A stretch of DNA of 64,000 nt. It comes from Phycisphaerales bacterium (lineage in GTDB: Bacteria; Planctomycetota; Phycisphaerae; Phycisphaerales; UBA1924). The position numbers were made by a program, and so were the translations under genes. The notes under the pieces were generated by a model that saw only the letters and a list, made by a program, of their open reading frames with translations, was not told the DNA's origin and did not search any database. Of this stretch, positions 15,702-24,513 are shown one piece after another (positions within the stretch are counted from its first letter, which is position 1; every line of letters begins with the position of its first letter). Where the stretch lies: NCBI GenBank assembly GCA_040217175.1, contig JAVJNT010000002.1, positions 1,248,001 to 1,312,000 of the forward strand, read 5' to 3'.

Positions 15702-16574
15702 ATGCGGCTTGTAGTGCTCATGGTTGTGATGCTCGGCTCGGTTTCGACGGCCTTCGCCCAGGATCGCGAGATCCGCCGGGTGGTCGAGGCCGACGCTCTC
15801 TCGCTGGTGTTCGACGACCCCGTGCGCGACAGCGGCTCGGCGTCGTCGATGGAGGCCGGCGCGTTCGACGAGACCGCCTCGGCCCGGGCGGTCATCCCGC
15901 CCTTCGCGTCCAACCGCAGCGAGGCCGCGCAGGCGAGCCTGTACGCGCCACGCCCGGATGGCGACGCGATCGAGGCGTCGGGCTCGGCCGTGGCGCAGCT
16001 CTTCATCCAGGGGCTGGGCGACGCGTCGGCTACCAGCCTCTACGAGCTTGCCTTCACGGTTCGCGCGGGGTCGACCCTGCTGATCGAGGACTTCGAGCTG
16101 CTCGTTGATCGCGCCTTCGACGGCGAGGTCTCGCGCGATCGGCCGGGCGATGCGACCGCGTCGATCCGCCTGGTGAACACCGACACGTTCGAGGTCGAGG
16201 TCCAGGTCGAGGCCGTGCTGGACGACCTCGGCACGCGGCTGCTGCTGCGGCCGGTCGCGCCCATCGAGATCGACCTCGACGCCGGGCGCTACGAGTTGGC
16301 GATCGACGCGACGGCCAGCGACCGCACGAATGGCTTCGAAGAGGTGCAGGACAGCCTGGCGGCCGCCAGCTACTTCGTCGAGGCGATCTTGTTCGAGCCC
16401 GACGCATGCCGGGCCGACCTCGACGGCGACGGCGAACTCACGGTGTTCGACTTCCTCGCGTTCCAGAACCTCTTCGACGCGGGCGATCTCGCGGCCGACT
16501 TCGACGGCGACGGCGAGCTGACGATCTTCGACTTTCTCGCGTTCCAGAACGCGTTCGACGCCGGGTGCCCGTAG
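15702..16574 (+). CDS. Secreted protein of unknown function with two dockerin-like repeats
   Basis: A 290-aa protein; I chose ATG 15702, seven bases after GGAGG, over the GTG directly before it. The signal peptide ends at TAFAQ. The central domain is acidic and rich in beta-prone residues, with no recognised family; the pattern SALYELAFTV-like (SLYELAFTVRAGSTLLIEDF) suggests an immunoglobulin-like sandwich. The tail is CRADLDGDGELTVFDFLAFQ, a spacer, DFDGDGELTIFDFLAFQ and DAGCP. The stop is 3 bp from the stop of the convergent anti-sigma gene. Confidence 0.75.
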   Translation: MRLVVLMVVMLGSVSTAFAQDREIRRVVEADALSLVFDDPVRDSGSASSMEAGAFDETASARAVIPPFASNRSEAAQASLYAPRPDGDAIEASGSAVAQLFIQGLGDASATSLYELAFTVRAGSTLLIEDFELLVDRAFDGEVSRDRPGDATASIRLVNTDTFEVEVQVEAVLDDLGTRLLLRPVAPIEIDLDAGRYELAIDATASDRTNGFEEVQDSLAAASYFVEAILFEPDACRADLDGDGELTVFDFLAFQNLFDAGDLAADFDGDGELTIFDFLAFQNAFDAGCP

Positions 16575-16577
16575 CCG

Positions 16578-17273
16578 CTACTGGCCTTCGGCGCCCAGCA
16601 GCGGCAGGACGACCGGGCGATCGAGCGTGCTGATCTCGTCGACGACCAGGCCGCCGATGGTCGAGTTGTGGCCCGTGTAGCCGCGCGTGTGCTCGCTGAG
16701 GAAGCGCAGCGTGCCGGGCGGGCGGAAGACGACGATGATGCGTTCGCCGCCGGGTGCTCGCGCCAGCAGCACGCGGATGGGCGAGTCGCCGACGTCGGTC
16801 TGCTCGCCGTAGCGGCCCTCATAGGCGGTCCATCCGATCAGCGAGACGTTGCTCGTGGTCGCCTTCGCGAAGTCGGCCGTGAGCGGCACGCCGAAGACGT
16901 CGAGGCCGTACTGACGGAATTTCTCGGGCGTGTCGCAGACGACGTCGGGCTGGAACGAGCCCTCGAGCACGCCGCGGGCGTGGGAGAGCTGCACCGTGGG
17001 CACGGGCGTGTACAGCAGGTAGGCCGACATGGAGATGATCAGCGCGATGCCCGCGGCCAGCGCGCCGAGGCGCACGGGACTCCACCGCCGGGCCTCGGCG
17101 GTCCGAAAGTCGAAGTGGACGCGGACGGCCTGCGCGTCGCTGTCGAGCTGCTCGAGAGCGCGGGCCATATCAGGACGCTCGCGCAGCTCGGCCTCGACGG
17201 CGCGGCGCTCGTCGGGCGAGAGATCTCCCTCGGCGTAGGCGATCAGTCGTTCGAGCTCGTGTGCGGAGATCAT
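16578..17273 (-). CDS. Putative anti-sigma factor (membrane-anchored)
   Basis: A 231-aa protein whose ATG (17273) overlaps the sigma-factor stop (ATGA at 17270-17273), the usual arrangement for a sigma/anti-sigma pair. The N-terminal part (ELERLIAYAEGDLSPDERRA, then AELRERPDMARALEQL) looks like the helical sigma-binding region of anti-sigma factors, but lacks the HxxxCxxC zinc motif of ZAS proteins. One membrane helix (LGALAAGIALIISMSAYLL) lies near residues 68-90, followed by an extracytoplasmic domain of about 135 residues. It probably holds the ECF sigma factor at the membrane until a surface signal arrives. Confidence 0.7.
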   Translation of the reverse strand: MISAHELERLIAYAEGDLSPDERRAVEAELRERPDMARALEQLDSDAQAVRVHFDFRTAEARRWSPVRLGALAAGIALIISMSAYLLYTPVPTVQLSHARGVLEGSFQPDVVCDTPEKFRQYGLDVFGVPLTADFAKATTSNVSLIGWTAYEGRYGEQTDVGDSPIRVLLARAPGGERIIVVFRPPGTLRFLSEHTRGYTGHNSTIGGLVVDEISTLDRPVVLPLLGAEGQ

Positions 17274-17881
17274 CGCGTGTCCTCCGTCAGACGCTCGAGG
17301 AGCTGCGTCCGCGCCCGGTAGACGTGGCTGCGCGCCGTGGCGGGCGGGATGCCGAGGATCGTGCCGATCTCGGCGTACTCGTGCTCGCCCACGATGCGGA
17401 GCAGCAGGCACTCGCGGTGTGCGGTCGAGAGCTGTTCGAGGGCGTTGATCAAGTCGCGGTGGTCCTCCAAGGCGTTGCGAGCGTCGTCTCGCCGGAAGCT
17501 GGGCACGAGGCGGAGGCGCCGCTCTCGCCGGCCGCGGGCCTGGTCGCTCCGCCGCATGTTCCGAGCGGCATTGCGGGTGATGGTCGCCATCCAGGCTCGG
17601 AAGTCGGTGCCCGGCTCGAACCGGTCGAGCGAGGCCAGGGCCGTGATGGCGGCCTGCTGGACGGCGTCGTCGGCGCCGGCGCGGCCGACCTCGGCGGCGG
17701 CCACGAGGAGCAGGGCGGGCCTGGCCCCTTCCAGCAGGCGCGCAAACTCTCCGCGGTCGAGCGGCGTGCTCGTGGCGTCGGTCGGTGCGGCTTGCCGGGT
17801 GCTGGTGCCGATCGCTCGTGGTCCTCCCGCGGATCGTAAACGCTCGAACCGTACTGCCGGGCTGTGGGTCATGAGGGTCAT
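17270..17881 (-). CDS. ECF-type RNA polymerase sigma factor
   Basis: A 203-aa sigma-70-family protein. Region 2 is visible as GADDAVQQAAITALASLDRF, then PGTDFRAWMATITRNAARNM; region 4 as LINALEQLSTAHRECLLLRI, then EIGTILGIPPATARSHVYRA (helix-turn-helix). A variable linker separates them, and regions 1 and 3 are absent, as in ECF sigma factors. Two starts are possible, ATG 17881 and ATG 17872. Coupling to the downstream membrane protein suggests it is released in response to an envelope signal. It sits between two groups of dockerin protein genes, which may be targets, but I found no recognisable shared promoter. Confidence 0.85.
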   Translation of the reverse strand: MTLMTHSPAVRFERLRSAGGPRAIGTSTRQAAPTDATSTPLDRGEFARLLEGARPALLLVAAAEVGRAGADDAVQQAAITALASLDRFEPGTDFRAWMATITRNAARNMRRSDQARGRRERRLRLVPSFRRDDARNALEDHRDLINALEQLSTAHRECLLLRIVGEHEYAEIGTILGIPPATARSHVYRARTQLLERLTEDTR

Positions 17882-17942
17882 GCGTATTGCTTCAAAGGTG
17901 CACCGGCACCGCTCGCGTTGCGTTCTGTGAGCGACCGCGCAA

Positions 17943-17966
17943 CAAAAAACCGCCCGTTCGGGCGGT
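17943..17966 (-). terminator. Rho-independent terminator of the dockerin gene at 17992-19008
   Basis: ACCGCCCG-TT-CGGGCGGT (17949-17966) is a perfect 8-bp hairpin. On the minus strand it is followed by a T run (17943-17948). It lies 26 bp past the stop of the minus-strand dockerin gene. Confidence 0.85.
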
Positions 17967-17991
17967 CGTGTGGCGGGTATCGGACGGCGGG

Positions 17992-19008
17992 TTAGCAGCC
18001 CGCGTCAAAGGCGTTCTGGAACGCAAGGAAGTCGAAGAGCGTCAGGCTGCCGTCGCCGTCGAAATCGGCGGCGAGGTCGCCCGCGTCGAACAGGTTCTGG
18101 AACGCGAGGAAGTCGAAGAGCGTGAGCTCGCCATCGCCGTCGATGTCCGGGAGGCAGCCGCCCACGTCGAGCAGGCTGGGGGTGTACGCGGCGCCGCCCG
18201 TGGGGTTCGGCGCCAGCGGCGTGCCCGCCGGCGCGGGGTAGGGCGAGTCGGCCGTGCTGAAGGTGCCGGTGGCCAGGTCGTAGATGTGGTGCACCCCGCC
18301 GTTGGCGTCGGCGTTGTCGGTGAGCAGGAATACCTCGCCGCCGCCCGCGGCCAGGCCGTCGACGTCGGTCACGCCGTCGGGGAACCGCACGACCTCGGTC
18401 AGGCCGGTGGGGTTACTCGGGTCGACGCTGTAGATCCAGCGGCCGCCGGTGTCGTCGTCGTCGGCCAGGTAGATCAGGCCGTCGTCGTCATTGAAGTCGA
18501 TGCCGCCGATCGCGAAAGAGCTGCCGGTGTCCTGGTAGTCGAGCACGAGGGTGAGCACGCCGGTGGTCAGGTCGATGGCGAACAAGCCTTCGGGCTGGCC
18601 CGCGCTGCCGAGCGTACGCGTGCCGTAGAGCGTGCCCGTGGTGCTGTCAAACGCCAGCCCGTCGATGGAGACGTCGCCGCCCATGGCGTCCTGGGTCTCG
18701 ACGAGCTTGGTGGGGTTGAGCAGATCGTCGTACGAGAACTCGTAGACGTCGTCGTTGGGCCCGTTGCGGACGGTCGCAAAGAAGCGGCGGTTGGCGTCGT
18801 CACCGGCCAGCCCGGTGAAGCCCGGGGCGGTCGCGGGAACGCCGAGGTCGGTCTCGATGTCGAACAAGAAGGTGTTGGTGTCGCCCTCGTTGAAGAAGGC
18901 CTCGGGCTGGTTCTCGCCGAAGACGGGCTTGGTGATGCCGGTGGTGAACTGGGCGCTGGCGGCGGTGGCCATGCCGGCGACGGCGGTGATAGCGGTAATG
19001 GCGCGCAT
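17992..19008 (-). CDS. Secreted beta-propeller-like protein with two dockerin-like repeats
   Basis: The start ATG 19008 follows GAGAGGAC and opens a signal peptide ending ATAASAQ; the reading frame continues upstream to 19116 without a signal, so I reject that part. The 338-aa product has repeated segments of 40-50 residues of the type GLAGDDANRRFFATV, GLAFDSTTGTLYGTR, GIDFNDDDGLIYLAD and GLAAGGGEVFLLTDN, suggesting a beta-propeller of the kind found in lactonases and DUF4394-like proteins. The C-terminus is CLPDIDGDGELTLFDFLAFQ, a spacer, DFDGDGSLTLFDFLAFQ and DAGC. A strong terminator follows. Confidence 0.8.
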   Translation of the reverse strand: MRAITAITAVAGMATAASAQFTTGITKPVFGENQPEAFFNEGDTNTFLFDIETDLGVPATAPGFTGLAGDDANRRFFATVRNGPNDDVYEFSYDDLLNPTKLVETQDAMGGDVSIDGLAFDSTTGTLYGTRTLGSAGQPEGLFAIDLTTGVLTLVLDYQDTGSSFAIGGIDFNDDDGLIYLADDDDTGGRWIYSVDPSNPTGLTEVVRFPDGVTDVDGLAAGGGEVFLLTDNADANGGVHHIYDLATGTFSTADSPYPAPAGTPLAPNPTGGAAYTPSLLDVGGCLPDIDGDGELTLFDFLAFQNLFDAGDLAADFDGDGSLTLFDFLAFQNAFDAGC

Positions 19009-19196
19009 CAGGCGTGTCCTCTCTCCCGCGGGGCGGGACTCGTGGTTTGTCCCCCGAGTAGCGTTGAGGAAACGATAACCGTCGCAGCGTGCGAGCCAGC
19101 GTCGATCGCGGTTCATCCAGGAGAATTCGAGTGCGGCGCGGGGAGTTGCCGAGCGCGATAACAGGCTTCAGCAGGCCTGTTCGGCCGCCATCGGGG

Positions 19197-20453
19197 TCAA
19201 CTCGACGGTCGGGCGCGCATCCACGACACGATGGCGTCGACGTGCCCGGGGGGCGTGGCGTCCGCCCCGCCGTCCTTTCGCGCGATGGCGATGAGGAACT
19301 GGGGCTTGCCGCCGCCCGTCGGCCAGCGCTCGTCGCGTGCGGCGACCGGTTCGATCGCCCACATGCCAGGAGGCAGGTCTGGGCTGTACACCTCGTCGGT
19401 GGGGTTCTGGCCGATCCATCGTTCGACCGTCAGTCCGCTCTCGATCATGGCGGCAAAGTCGGCAAAGCCGAAGTCGTGCACGTGGTGCGGCGTGGGGCCC
19501 ATGCGGTTGGGCGTGCTGATGACCAGGCGGCCGCCGGGCTTCAGGATGCGCCGCAGCTCGGCAACGAGGCCCGTCGCGTCCTGCACGTGCTCGATGGTCT
19601 CGAAGCTGGCGGCCAGGTCGTACGCGCCCGAGGCCAGCGGCGTGTTGCACGCATCGGCGGCGTGGAAGGTGCAGGCGCCGTCGCAGCCGTGAAGCCTGGC
19701 GGCGTAGTCGACGGCCAGCGGGTCGATGTCGACCCCATCGGTCCGTGCGCCCGAGATCGTGCTCAGCAGTCGTGATCCGTAGCCCGTGCCGCTGGCGACG
19801 TCGGCGATGCGATCGGCTCCGTGCTGCCTCGCAACATCCGCGGCCAGCTCGTACCTCCGGGCGTGCAGCTCGGTGCGCGCAGGCGGGATGATCGGCTGCA
19901 AGGCGTCATGCCGCTCGCTGCGATTTGCCACCAGCCAGCGCGCATCATCGAGCGAGAGCCCGCCGGCGACCAGCCGCTCGATGGTCGCGTCGGCGGCCCA
20001 GATCGTGTCGTCCGGCACGTAGAGCGAGACGACGCGGACGGGCGAGCCGGCGAACGCCGCCCGCGCGCGCTCGCCGACGGCGTCCTCAAAGTCGGTGGTG
20101 CTGAGCACGATGGCCTGAAACGTCGGGTTCTCGGCTGCCTCAGTAGGCGTCAGCACGGGCACCCCGGCGATGTCGTCGCGCGTGGGCTGGTCGTCGAGCA
20201 CGGCGGCCACCCGGATGCCGTGGAAGAGCCAGGGCTGGCGGATGATCGCGCGGGTGTGGCGGCCGCCGGGGTAGAGGGCGATACGCGTGATGCCGCTCGT
20301 AGCCAGCCAGGCGGCGGTGCGGTCGAGGAGCCGCTCGCGGAGCTGGGGCACGACGGCCAGCCTTGGAGCCTTGGGCTGCCACGCCGGCGCTTGGGCACCA
20401 TCGGTCTTTGGTTCGTGGGTATGCAGGGCGCTCACGGCCTCGTCATCGACCAT
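19197..20453 (-). CDS. SAM-dependent methyltransferase with an N-terminal Rossmann-like domain
   Basis: A 418-aa cytoplasmic protein from ATG 20453. Residues about 30-170 form a nucleotide/sugar-binding-like Rossmann domain (ALYPGGRHTRAIIRQ, VAAVLDDQP, IAGVPVLTPTEA), as in sugar C-methyltransferases and PglD-like proteins. The C-terminal half is a class I methyltransferase: IADVASGTGYGSRLLS (SAM loop), VDIDPLAVDYA, LAASFETIEHVQD and ILKPGGRLVISTPN. It is divergent from a CgeB-like glycosyltransferase (40 bp between starts), which points to modification of a surface glycan or glycoprotein. The substrate is unknown. The longer frame upstream to 20984 overlaps that glycosyltransferase and is a shadow. 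Confidence 0.8.
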   Translation of the reverse strand: MVDDEAVSALHTHEPKTDGAQAPAWQPKAPRLAVVPQLRERLLDRTAAWLATSGITRIALYPGGRHTRAIIRQPWLFHGIRVAAVLDDQPTRDDIAGVPVLTPTEAAENPTFQAIVLSTTDFEDAVGERARAAFAGSPVRVVSLYVPDDTIWAADATIERLVAGGLSLDDARWLVANRSERHDALQPIIPPARTELHARRYELAADVARQHGADRIADVASGTGYGSRLLSTISGARTDGVDIDPLAVDYAARLHGCDGACTFHAADACNTPLASGAYDLAASFETIEHVQDATGLVAELRRILKPGGRLVISTPNRMGPTPHHVHDFGFADFAAMIESGLTVERWIGQNPTDEVYSPDLPPGMWAIEPVAARDERWPTGGGKPQFLIAIARKDGGADATPPGHVDAIVSWMRARPSS

Positions 20454-20493
20454 CTTCTGGTGCCGGCACGAACACGGGGCCGATGCACGAGGC

Positions 20494-22572
20494 ATGTCCG
20501 CCGTCCCCGCCGTCCGTACGCCCGCAGCTTCCGGCCCCGCGTTCCAGGTCGCGACGTCGCTTTGGCCCGCGGTGCAGCGGGCATGGGACCTGAGCGGCGG
20601 CGTTCTCGAGGGCGTGGGGGCCGCGCTGGGCGAGACTCCTCCGGCGCCAAAGGGCGGCACGATCTGGCCGCCGGGCGAGTCTTTCGCGCCGCCGCTGGTG
20701 ATCGTCGGCGCCGCTTCGACCGAGCTCCTCGCCCGAGCGGTCGCCGAGCGTACCGGATCGCTCCAGTACCTGCCGCGCGTGATGGCGATCGAGCCACGGG
20801 CCGAAGCCGCGCTGGCCGGCCTCGCACGCCTGGGCGAAGGCGCGGCCAGAGAACTGCTCGCCGCACGGGGGGTGGAGTGGTTCGTGGGGCCCGCCGCCAT
20901 GGAGCGGCTGAAGGATTGGTTGAATGAGCGCGTCGACAACCCCCTGCCCAAGAGCGTGGTCGACAACGGCGCGCCTCCGGGCACCGCGGCGGGCGTCGCG
21001 AAGATCCTGGGTGAGGCCCACGCTCGTCAGCAGGCAACCATGCGTGAACACGCTGCCGTGCTGCGGCAGTGGGCGAGCAACCGCGCCAACCGGACCGCCA
21101 TCGCCGAGCGGTGGCGAACCGCGGCGTCGCTCCGGCTGCTCGTGACGACGTCGCGATTCTCGACGTACATGTGGCCTTCGGCGATCGACCTCGTGGACGT
21201 GCTCGCGTCGCTCGGCCACGATGCGAGGCTGCTGGTCGAGCCCGACGACCACACCAAGCAGACCCAGCTGCACTACACGCGGGCGATGATCGACTTTGAG
21301 CCGGACGGCGTCGTGTTGCTCAACTACATGCGACCGCACCTCGGTCCGGTTGTCCCGCCGCACGTTCCGGTGGTGACGTGGTCGCAGGACGCGATGGGGC
21401 ACTACTTCGCCGGAGGCAGGCTGGCCCGGAGCGGAGTGCACGACTTCGTCGTCGGCATGCTGTATCCCGAGCTGCGAGATCGGCTGGGCGTGCCCGAAGA
21501 GCGGATGCTGCCGTGGGCCAACCCGGTCTCGCCGATGAAGTTCCACGGTGCTCCGGTCGACGCTTCGCGAGAGCGACTTCGGTGCGACGTCGCGCTCATG
21601 ACGCGTCACAGCGAACCGCCGGCGGCGTACGTCCGCAGGGTGTACGACCAGGGTGGTGCCGCGAGCACCTACGGCAAGGCCATCCTCGAGCTCGAGCGGC
21701 GCGTGCCCGAGGCGATGCGGCGGGCGGCGCACGAGGAGCGCTGGCTGCTCCACGAACTGCAGACCGAATGCACCAAGGCGCTCGAGGCGACGGGCACGCG
21801 GACGCCAGTGGCGTCGCTGGTCGAAGGAATCCTCCAGCAGATCGCGCTCCCGCTGGCCGACCTGCACTTCCGCCAGCAGGCAGCCCGTTGGGCGGCAGGA
21901 GCGTGTGCACGCCGAGGCTGGCGGTTGCACCTGTACGGCAAGGGCTGGGAGGATCACCCCGAGCTGGCCGAGCACGCACGCGGCGAGCTTGCGCACGGCG
22001 AAGAGCTGCGCGCGGCGTATCAGCTCGCCGGCGTCACGATCCACGCCTCGGTGCGCGGCCAGAACCACCAGCGCGTGGCCGAAGCGGCCATGAGCGGCGG
22101 CCTGCCAATCGTGCGACGCACGTTCGAAGACCTCGATCGCGCGCGCTGGTACCAGCTCAACGAAATGGTGGGCTCGATCGAGCCGGACGGACGGACCGAC
22201 GACGGGCGGCCGCTCTTCACGATCGCCGACCACCCAGGGCTCCTGCGAGTCGCCGCGCTGTGGAGCCGCTGTGGCCGGACGCTGGGCCAGGGTGGCATGG
22301 TCGGGCCGACGCGCCGGGAGATGGCGATCCTGGAGCATTGCCCGCTCGGCAAGCCCAAGCTGCCGCACGAGGATCCGGCGTGGCCCTTAATCGACGTTGG
22401 CGCCGTCGGCTTCTCGAGCGAGTCCGAGCTCGAAGCCATCGTCGAGCGGTCGAGGAGCGCCGCGTGGCGAAGCGGCTGGTCAGCGGCGATCGGCACTCGG
22501 GCCCGCGAGCGTTTCTCCATGGACCGCTTCGGGCGCGATCTCGTCGAGATGGTCCGCGCGAGCTACCGCTAG
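20494..22572 (+). CDS. CgeB-like glycosyltransferase
   Basis: A 692-aa protein starting at ATG 20494. The first 210 residues are helical and unassigned. A GT-B-type domain follows: RLLVTTSRFSTYMWPSAIDL, DFEPDGVVLLNYMRP, VPVVTWSQDAMGHYF. The C-terminal part has LHLYGKGWEDHPELAEHA, AAYQLAGVTIHASVRGQNHQ and RVAEAAMSGGLPIVRR, which match the Glyco_trans_1_2/CgeB pattern used in spore, flagellin and surface glycosylation. There is no membrane segment. Its last 93 bp overlap the 3' end of the opposite-strand gene at 22480, an unusually deep convergent overlap for two apparently real genes. The start is the first in-frame ATG preceded by GAGG. Confidence 0.75.
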   Translation: MSAVPAVRTPAASGPAFQVATSLWPAVQRAWDLSGGVLEGVGAALGETPPAPKGGTIWPPGESFAPPLVIVGAASTELLARAVAERTGSLQYLPRVMAIEPRAEAALAGLARLGEGAARELLAARGVEWFVGPAAMERLKDWLNERVDNPLPKSVVDNGAPPGTAAGVAKILGEAHARQQATMREHAAVLRQWASNRANRTAIAERWRTAASLRLLVTTSRFSTYMWPSAIDLVDVLASLGHDARLLVEPDDHTKQTQLHYTRAMIDFEPDGVVLLNYMRPHLGPVVPPHVPVVTWSQDAMGHYFAGGRLARSGVHDFVVGMLYPELRDRLGVPEERMLPWANPVSPMKFHGAPVDASRERLRCDVALMTRHSEPPAAYVRRVYDQGGAASTYGKAILELERRVPEAMRRAAHEERWLLHELQTECTKALEATGTRTPVASLVEGILQQIALPLADLHFRQQAARWAAGACARRGWRLHLYGKGWEDHPELAEHARGELAHGEELRAAYQLAGVTIHASVRGQNHQRVAEAAMSGGLPIVRRTFEDLDRARWYQLNEMVGSIEPDGRTDDGRPLFTIADHPGLLRVAALWSRCGRTLGQGGMVGPTRREMAILEHCPLGKPKLPHEDPAWPLIDVGAVGFSSESELEAIVERSRSAAWRSGWSAAIGTRARERFSMDRFGRDLVEMVRASYR

Positions 22573-24510
22573 ATCGATGCACTCTGTCGGCAGCCCGGTC
22601 GCTCGGCAGCGCGGCAGGTCGTGCTCGTGCAGCGCAAGGAGCGAATCGGGCGAGAATCGTTCGGGCCCGGCATCGAACGCGTGCACGGGCAGGCCGGCGT
22701 GGGTGGTTGGTTCCTCGGCGTCGTCGTCGAGCCAGCCAATGATGGGTGCGCCGTGGCGGATGGGGGCGATCAGCACCGGCGTGCGTTCGCTGTCAACAAC
22801 GACGGCGATGCGCTTCGATCCAGCCCGGATGAGCCGATCGATCGCGCGCTCGGCCGCATACACGCCTGCTTCCACGCAGCCGTTCGGTGAGACGGCAACA
22901 CCCAGGCCGCGATCACGCCACTGCTCGACGAGCGCCGGGCTCGGGCGCGGCGAGCCGGCCCGGACGAGGACGGCGTCGCAGCCAGCCGTGGGCGCATCGG
23001 TCGCGATGCGCGCATAGCTAGCCTGCCGCAGCTCGCGCTCGAACCACGCGTCGGCGGCGGACTCGTCTGCGGGCGAGCGAGGACCCCAAGGCCAGGATTC
23101 GGTCGAACGAACGGCGAGGTCGGTGCGCTGCGCTAGCCGAGGATCGTCGCAGCGCACGCCGCGGGCCACGAGCTGGGCCGCCAGGGCCAGCGCTCGATCG
23201 TCGTCGAAGCTGACGCGCTCGGGCTGCAGCGCGAGCGCGGCGTCGAGGATTGCTTGGGCGCGTTCGTGGGTCGGAAGCGTCGGGTCGGGCACGACCTCAT
23301 GCGCGCGAGGGTGATCGAGCGTACGCGTACGGGCATCGGCGAAGTTCAAGGGGCTCAGACCGACGCACAGGAGATGGTCGCATGGATTCGTGGTCATGGC
23401 GTCGAGCGCGGCGTCGACCATCGGCGGTCGCGGGTGCTCGTGATCGCAGATGGCCACGTAGAGGGTCTTGCACGATGCGGGCGCAACACGAAGGCGGCCC
23501 ATCGAGGGGATGGGGTTCGCGTTGCCGGTCCGTCGTACGCCCACCAGCTCGCGCGCGACGTTCGCCGCGGCGTTGGGCGTGCAGAGCTGGTCGAGGATCG
23601 TGCGTTGGCGTTCCAGGTCGGGGCCGTCGAGGATCGCGTCGAGCACGTCGGTGCAGGTGCGCAAGTGCTCGATCGGCTGGTGCGTGATCGCCGAGTCGTC
23701 GAGCGCCTCGGCCCACACCCACGCCGCGGGCACCCAGAGCGGCCAGGGGTGCGGGTGGGCGATCGCGGTGGGCACGCCGGCGAGCATCGACTCGACGGCC
23801 AGCGTGCTCGCGGTCGTGATGTTGGCACGTGCACCGGCGAGCGACTCGGTGAGGGGCGCTGCGTCGGGTTCGACGCCGAGGTCGCGGGCGAGCGCCGCAT
23901 CGATGCGCCACCGCACATCGAGCCTGCGAGCCGTTGCCTGGACATGAACTTCCAGCAACATGGCGCGCACGCGGGCGAGTGCGTCATGGTCCATCGCAGG
24001 CGTCAGTGCCGTGGCGACCAGGAGCCACTGCTCTGGCTCGACTCGTGCGCGGGCGTCGGCGAGGCGATCCTCGAAGCCGTCGAGCCGCGGCAGCCCCGTC
24101 GTCGCGACGGTGTTGCCGAGGTCGGCCAGGATCTTCGCCTGCAGCGGACCCATCGCGAGCACGAGGTCGTGGGGGGTTCGCTGCAGGTGGTCGGGGCCGA
24201 GCCAGGGGTTGCGCATCGTCGCCGCGTGTTCGACGACGCCGTCGACCAGCAGCACGGTGGGGATGCCCATCGCGCGCGCGAGGCGAGTCGGGGCGAGGTG
24301 GGCACTGTGGCTCAGGTCGGCAAACGCGACGGCGCGGGCGCCCTCGAGCACCTCCTTGATCGCGTGATGCCCGAAGCGCATCTCGCGACCCCACAGGCGC
24401 TCATAGCAAACCTCGACGCCGTGCGCGTTGAGTGCTCCGGGCACGCCGGCGAACTGGTCCAGCGGGCGGCGGCTGCCGAACAAGACAATCTGCCCCGAAC
24501 GCGCGGCCAC
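22480..24510 (-). CDS. Large protein with a glycosyltransferase-like N-terminal half, unknown
   Basis: A 676-aa protein starting at GTG 24510, 3 bp after the stop of the family-2 glycosyltransferase, so the two form an operon. Residues 1-330 resemble a GT-B fold of the CDP-glycerol glycerophosphotransferase/LpxB type: IPTVLLVDGVVEHAATMRNP, DLVLAMGPLQAKIL, TTGLPRLDGF and ITTASTLAVESMLAGVPTAI. The C-terminal 340 residues contain Rossmann-like strands (CDAVLVRAGSPRPSPALVEQ, RIAVVVDSERTPVLIAP) with no family I recognise. It may be a two-domain enzyme of surface glycan assembly. Composition matches the neighbours. The 3' end overlaps the opposite CgeB-like gene. Confidence 0.65.
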   Translation of the reverse strand: MAARSGQIVLFGSRRPLDQFAGVPGALNAHGVEVCYERLWGREMRFGHHAIKEVLEGARAVAFADLSHSAHLAPTRLARAMGIPTVLLVDGVVEHAATMRNPWLGPDHLQRTPHDLVLAMGPLQAKILADLGNTVATTGLPRLDGFEDRLADARARVEPEQWLLVATALTPAMDHDALARVRAMLLEVHVQATARRLDVRWRIDAALARDLGVEPDAAPLTESLAGARANITTASTLAVESMLAGVPTAIAHPHPWPLWVPAAWVWAEALDDSAITHQPIEHLRTCTDVLDAILDGPDLERQRTILDQLCTPNAAANVARELVGVRRTGNANPIPSMGRLRVAPASCKTLYVAICDHEHPRPPMVDAALDAMTTNPCDHLLCVGLSPLNFADARTRTLDHPRAHEVVPDPTLPTHERAQAILDAALALQPERVSFDDDRALALAAQLVARGVRCDDPRLAQRTDLAVRSTESWPWGPRSPADESAADAWFERELRQASYARIATDAPTAGCDAVLVRAGSPRPSPALVEQWRDRGLGVAVSPNGCVEAGVYAAERAIDRLIRAGSKRIAVVVDSERTPVLIAPIRHGAPIIGWLDDDAEEPTTHAGLPVHAFDAGPERFSPDSLLALHEHDLPRCRATGLPTECIDLAVARADHLDEIAPEAVHGETLAGPSADRR

Positions 24511-24513
24511 GGC

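Noticed and set aside
20494-22572. Interpretation of the 3' overlap with 22480-24510 as an assembly or frame error.
   Set aside because: Both frames keep plausible composition to their stops and no frameshift signature is visible, so I kept both genes.
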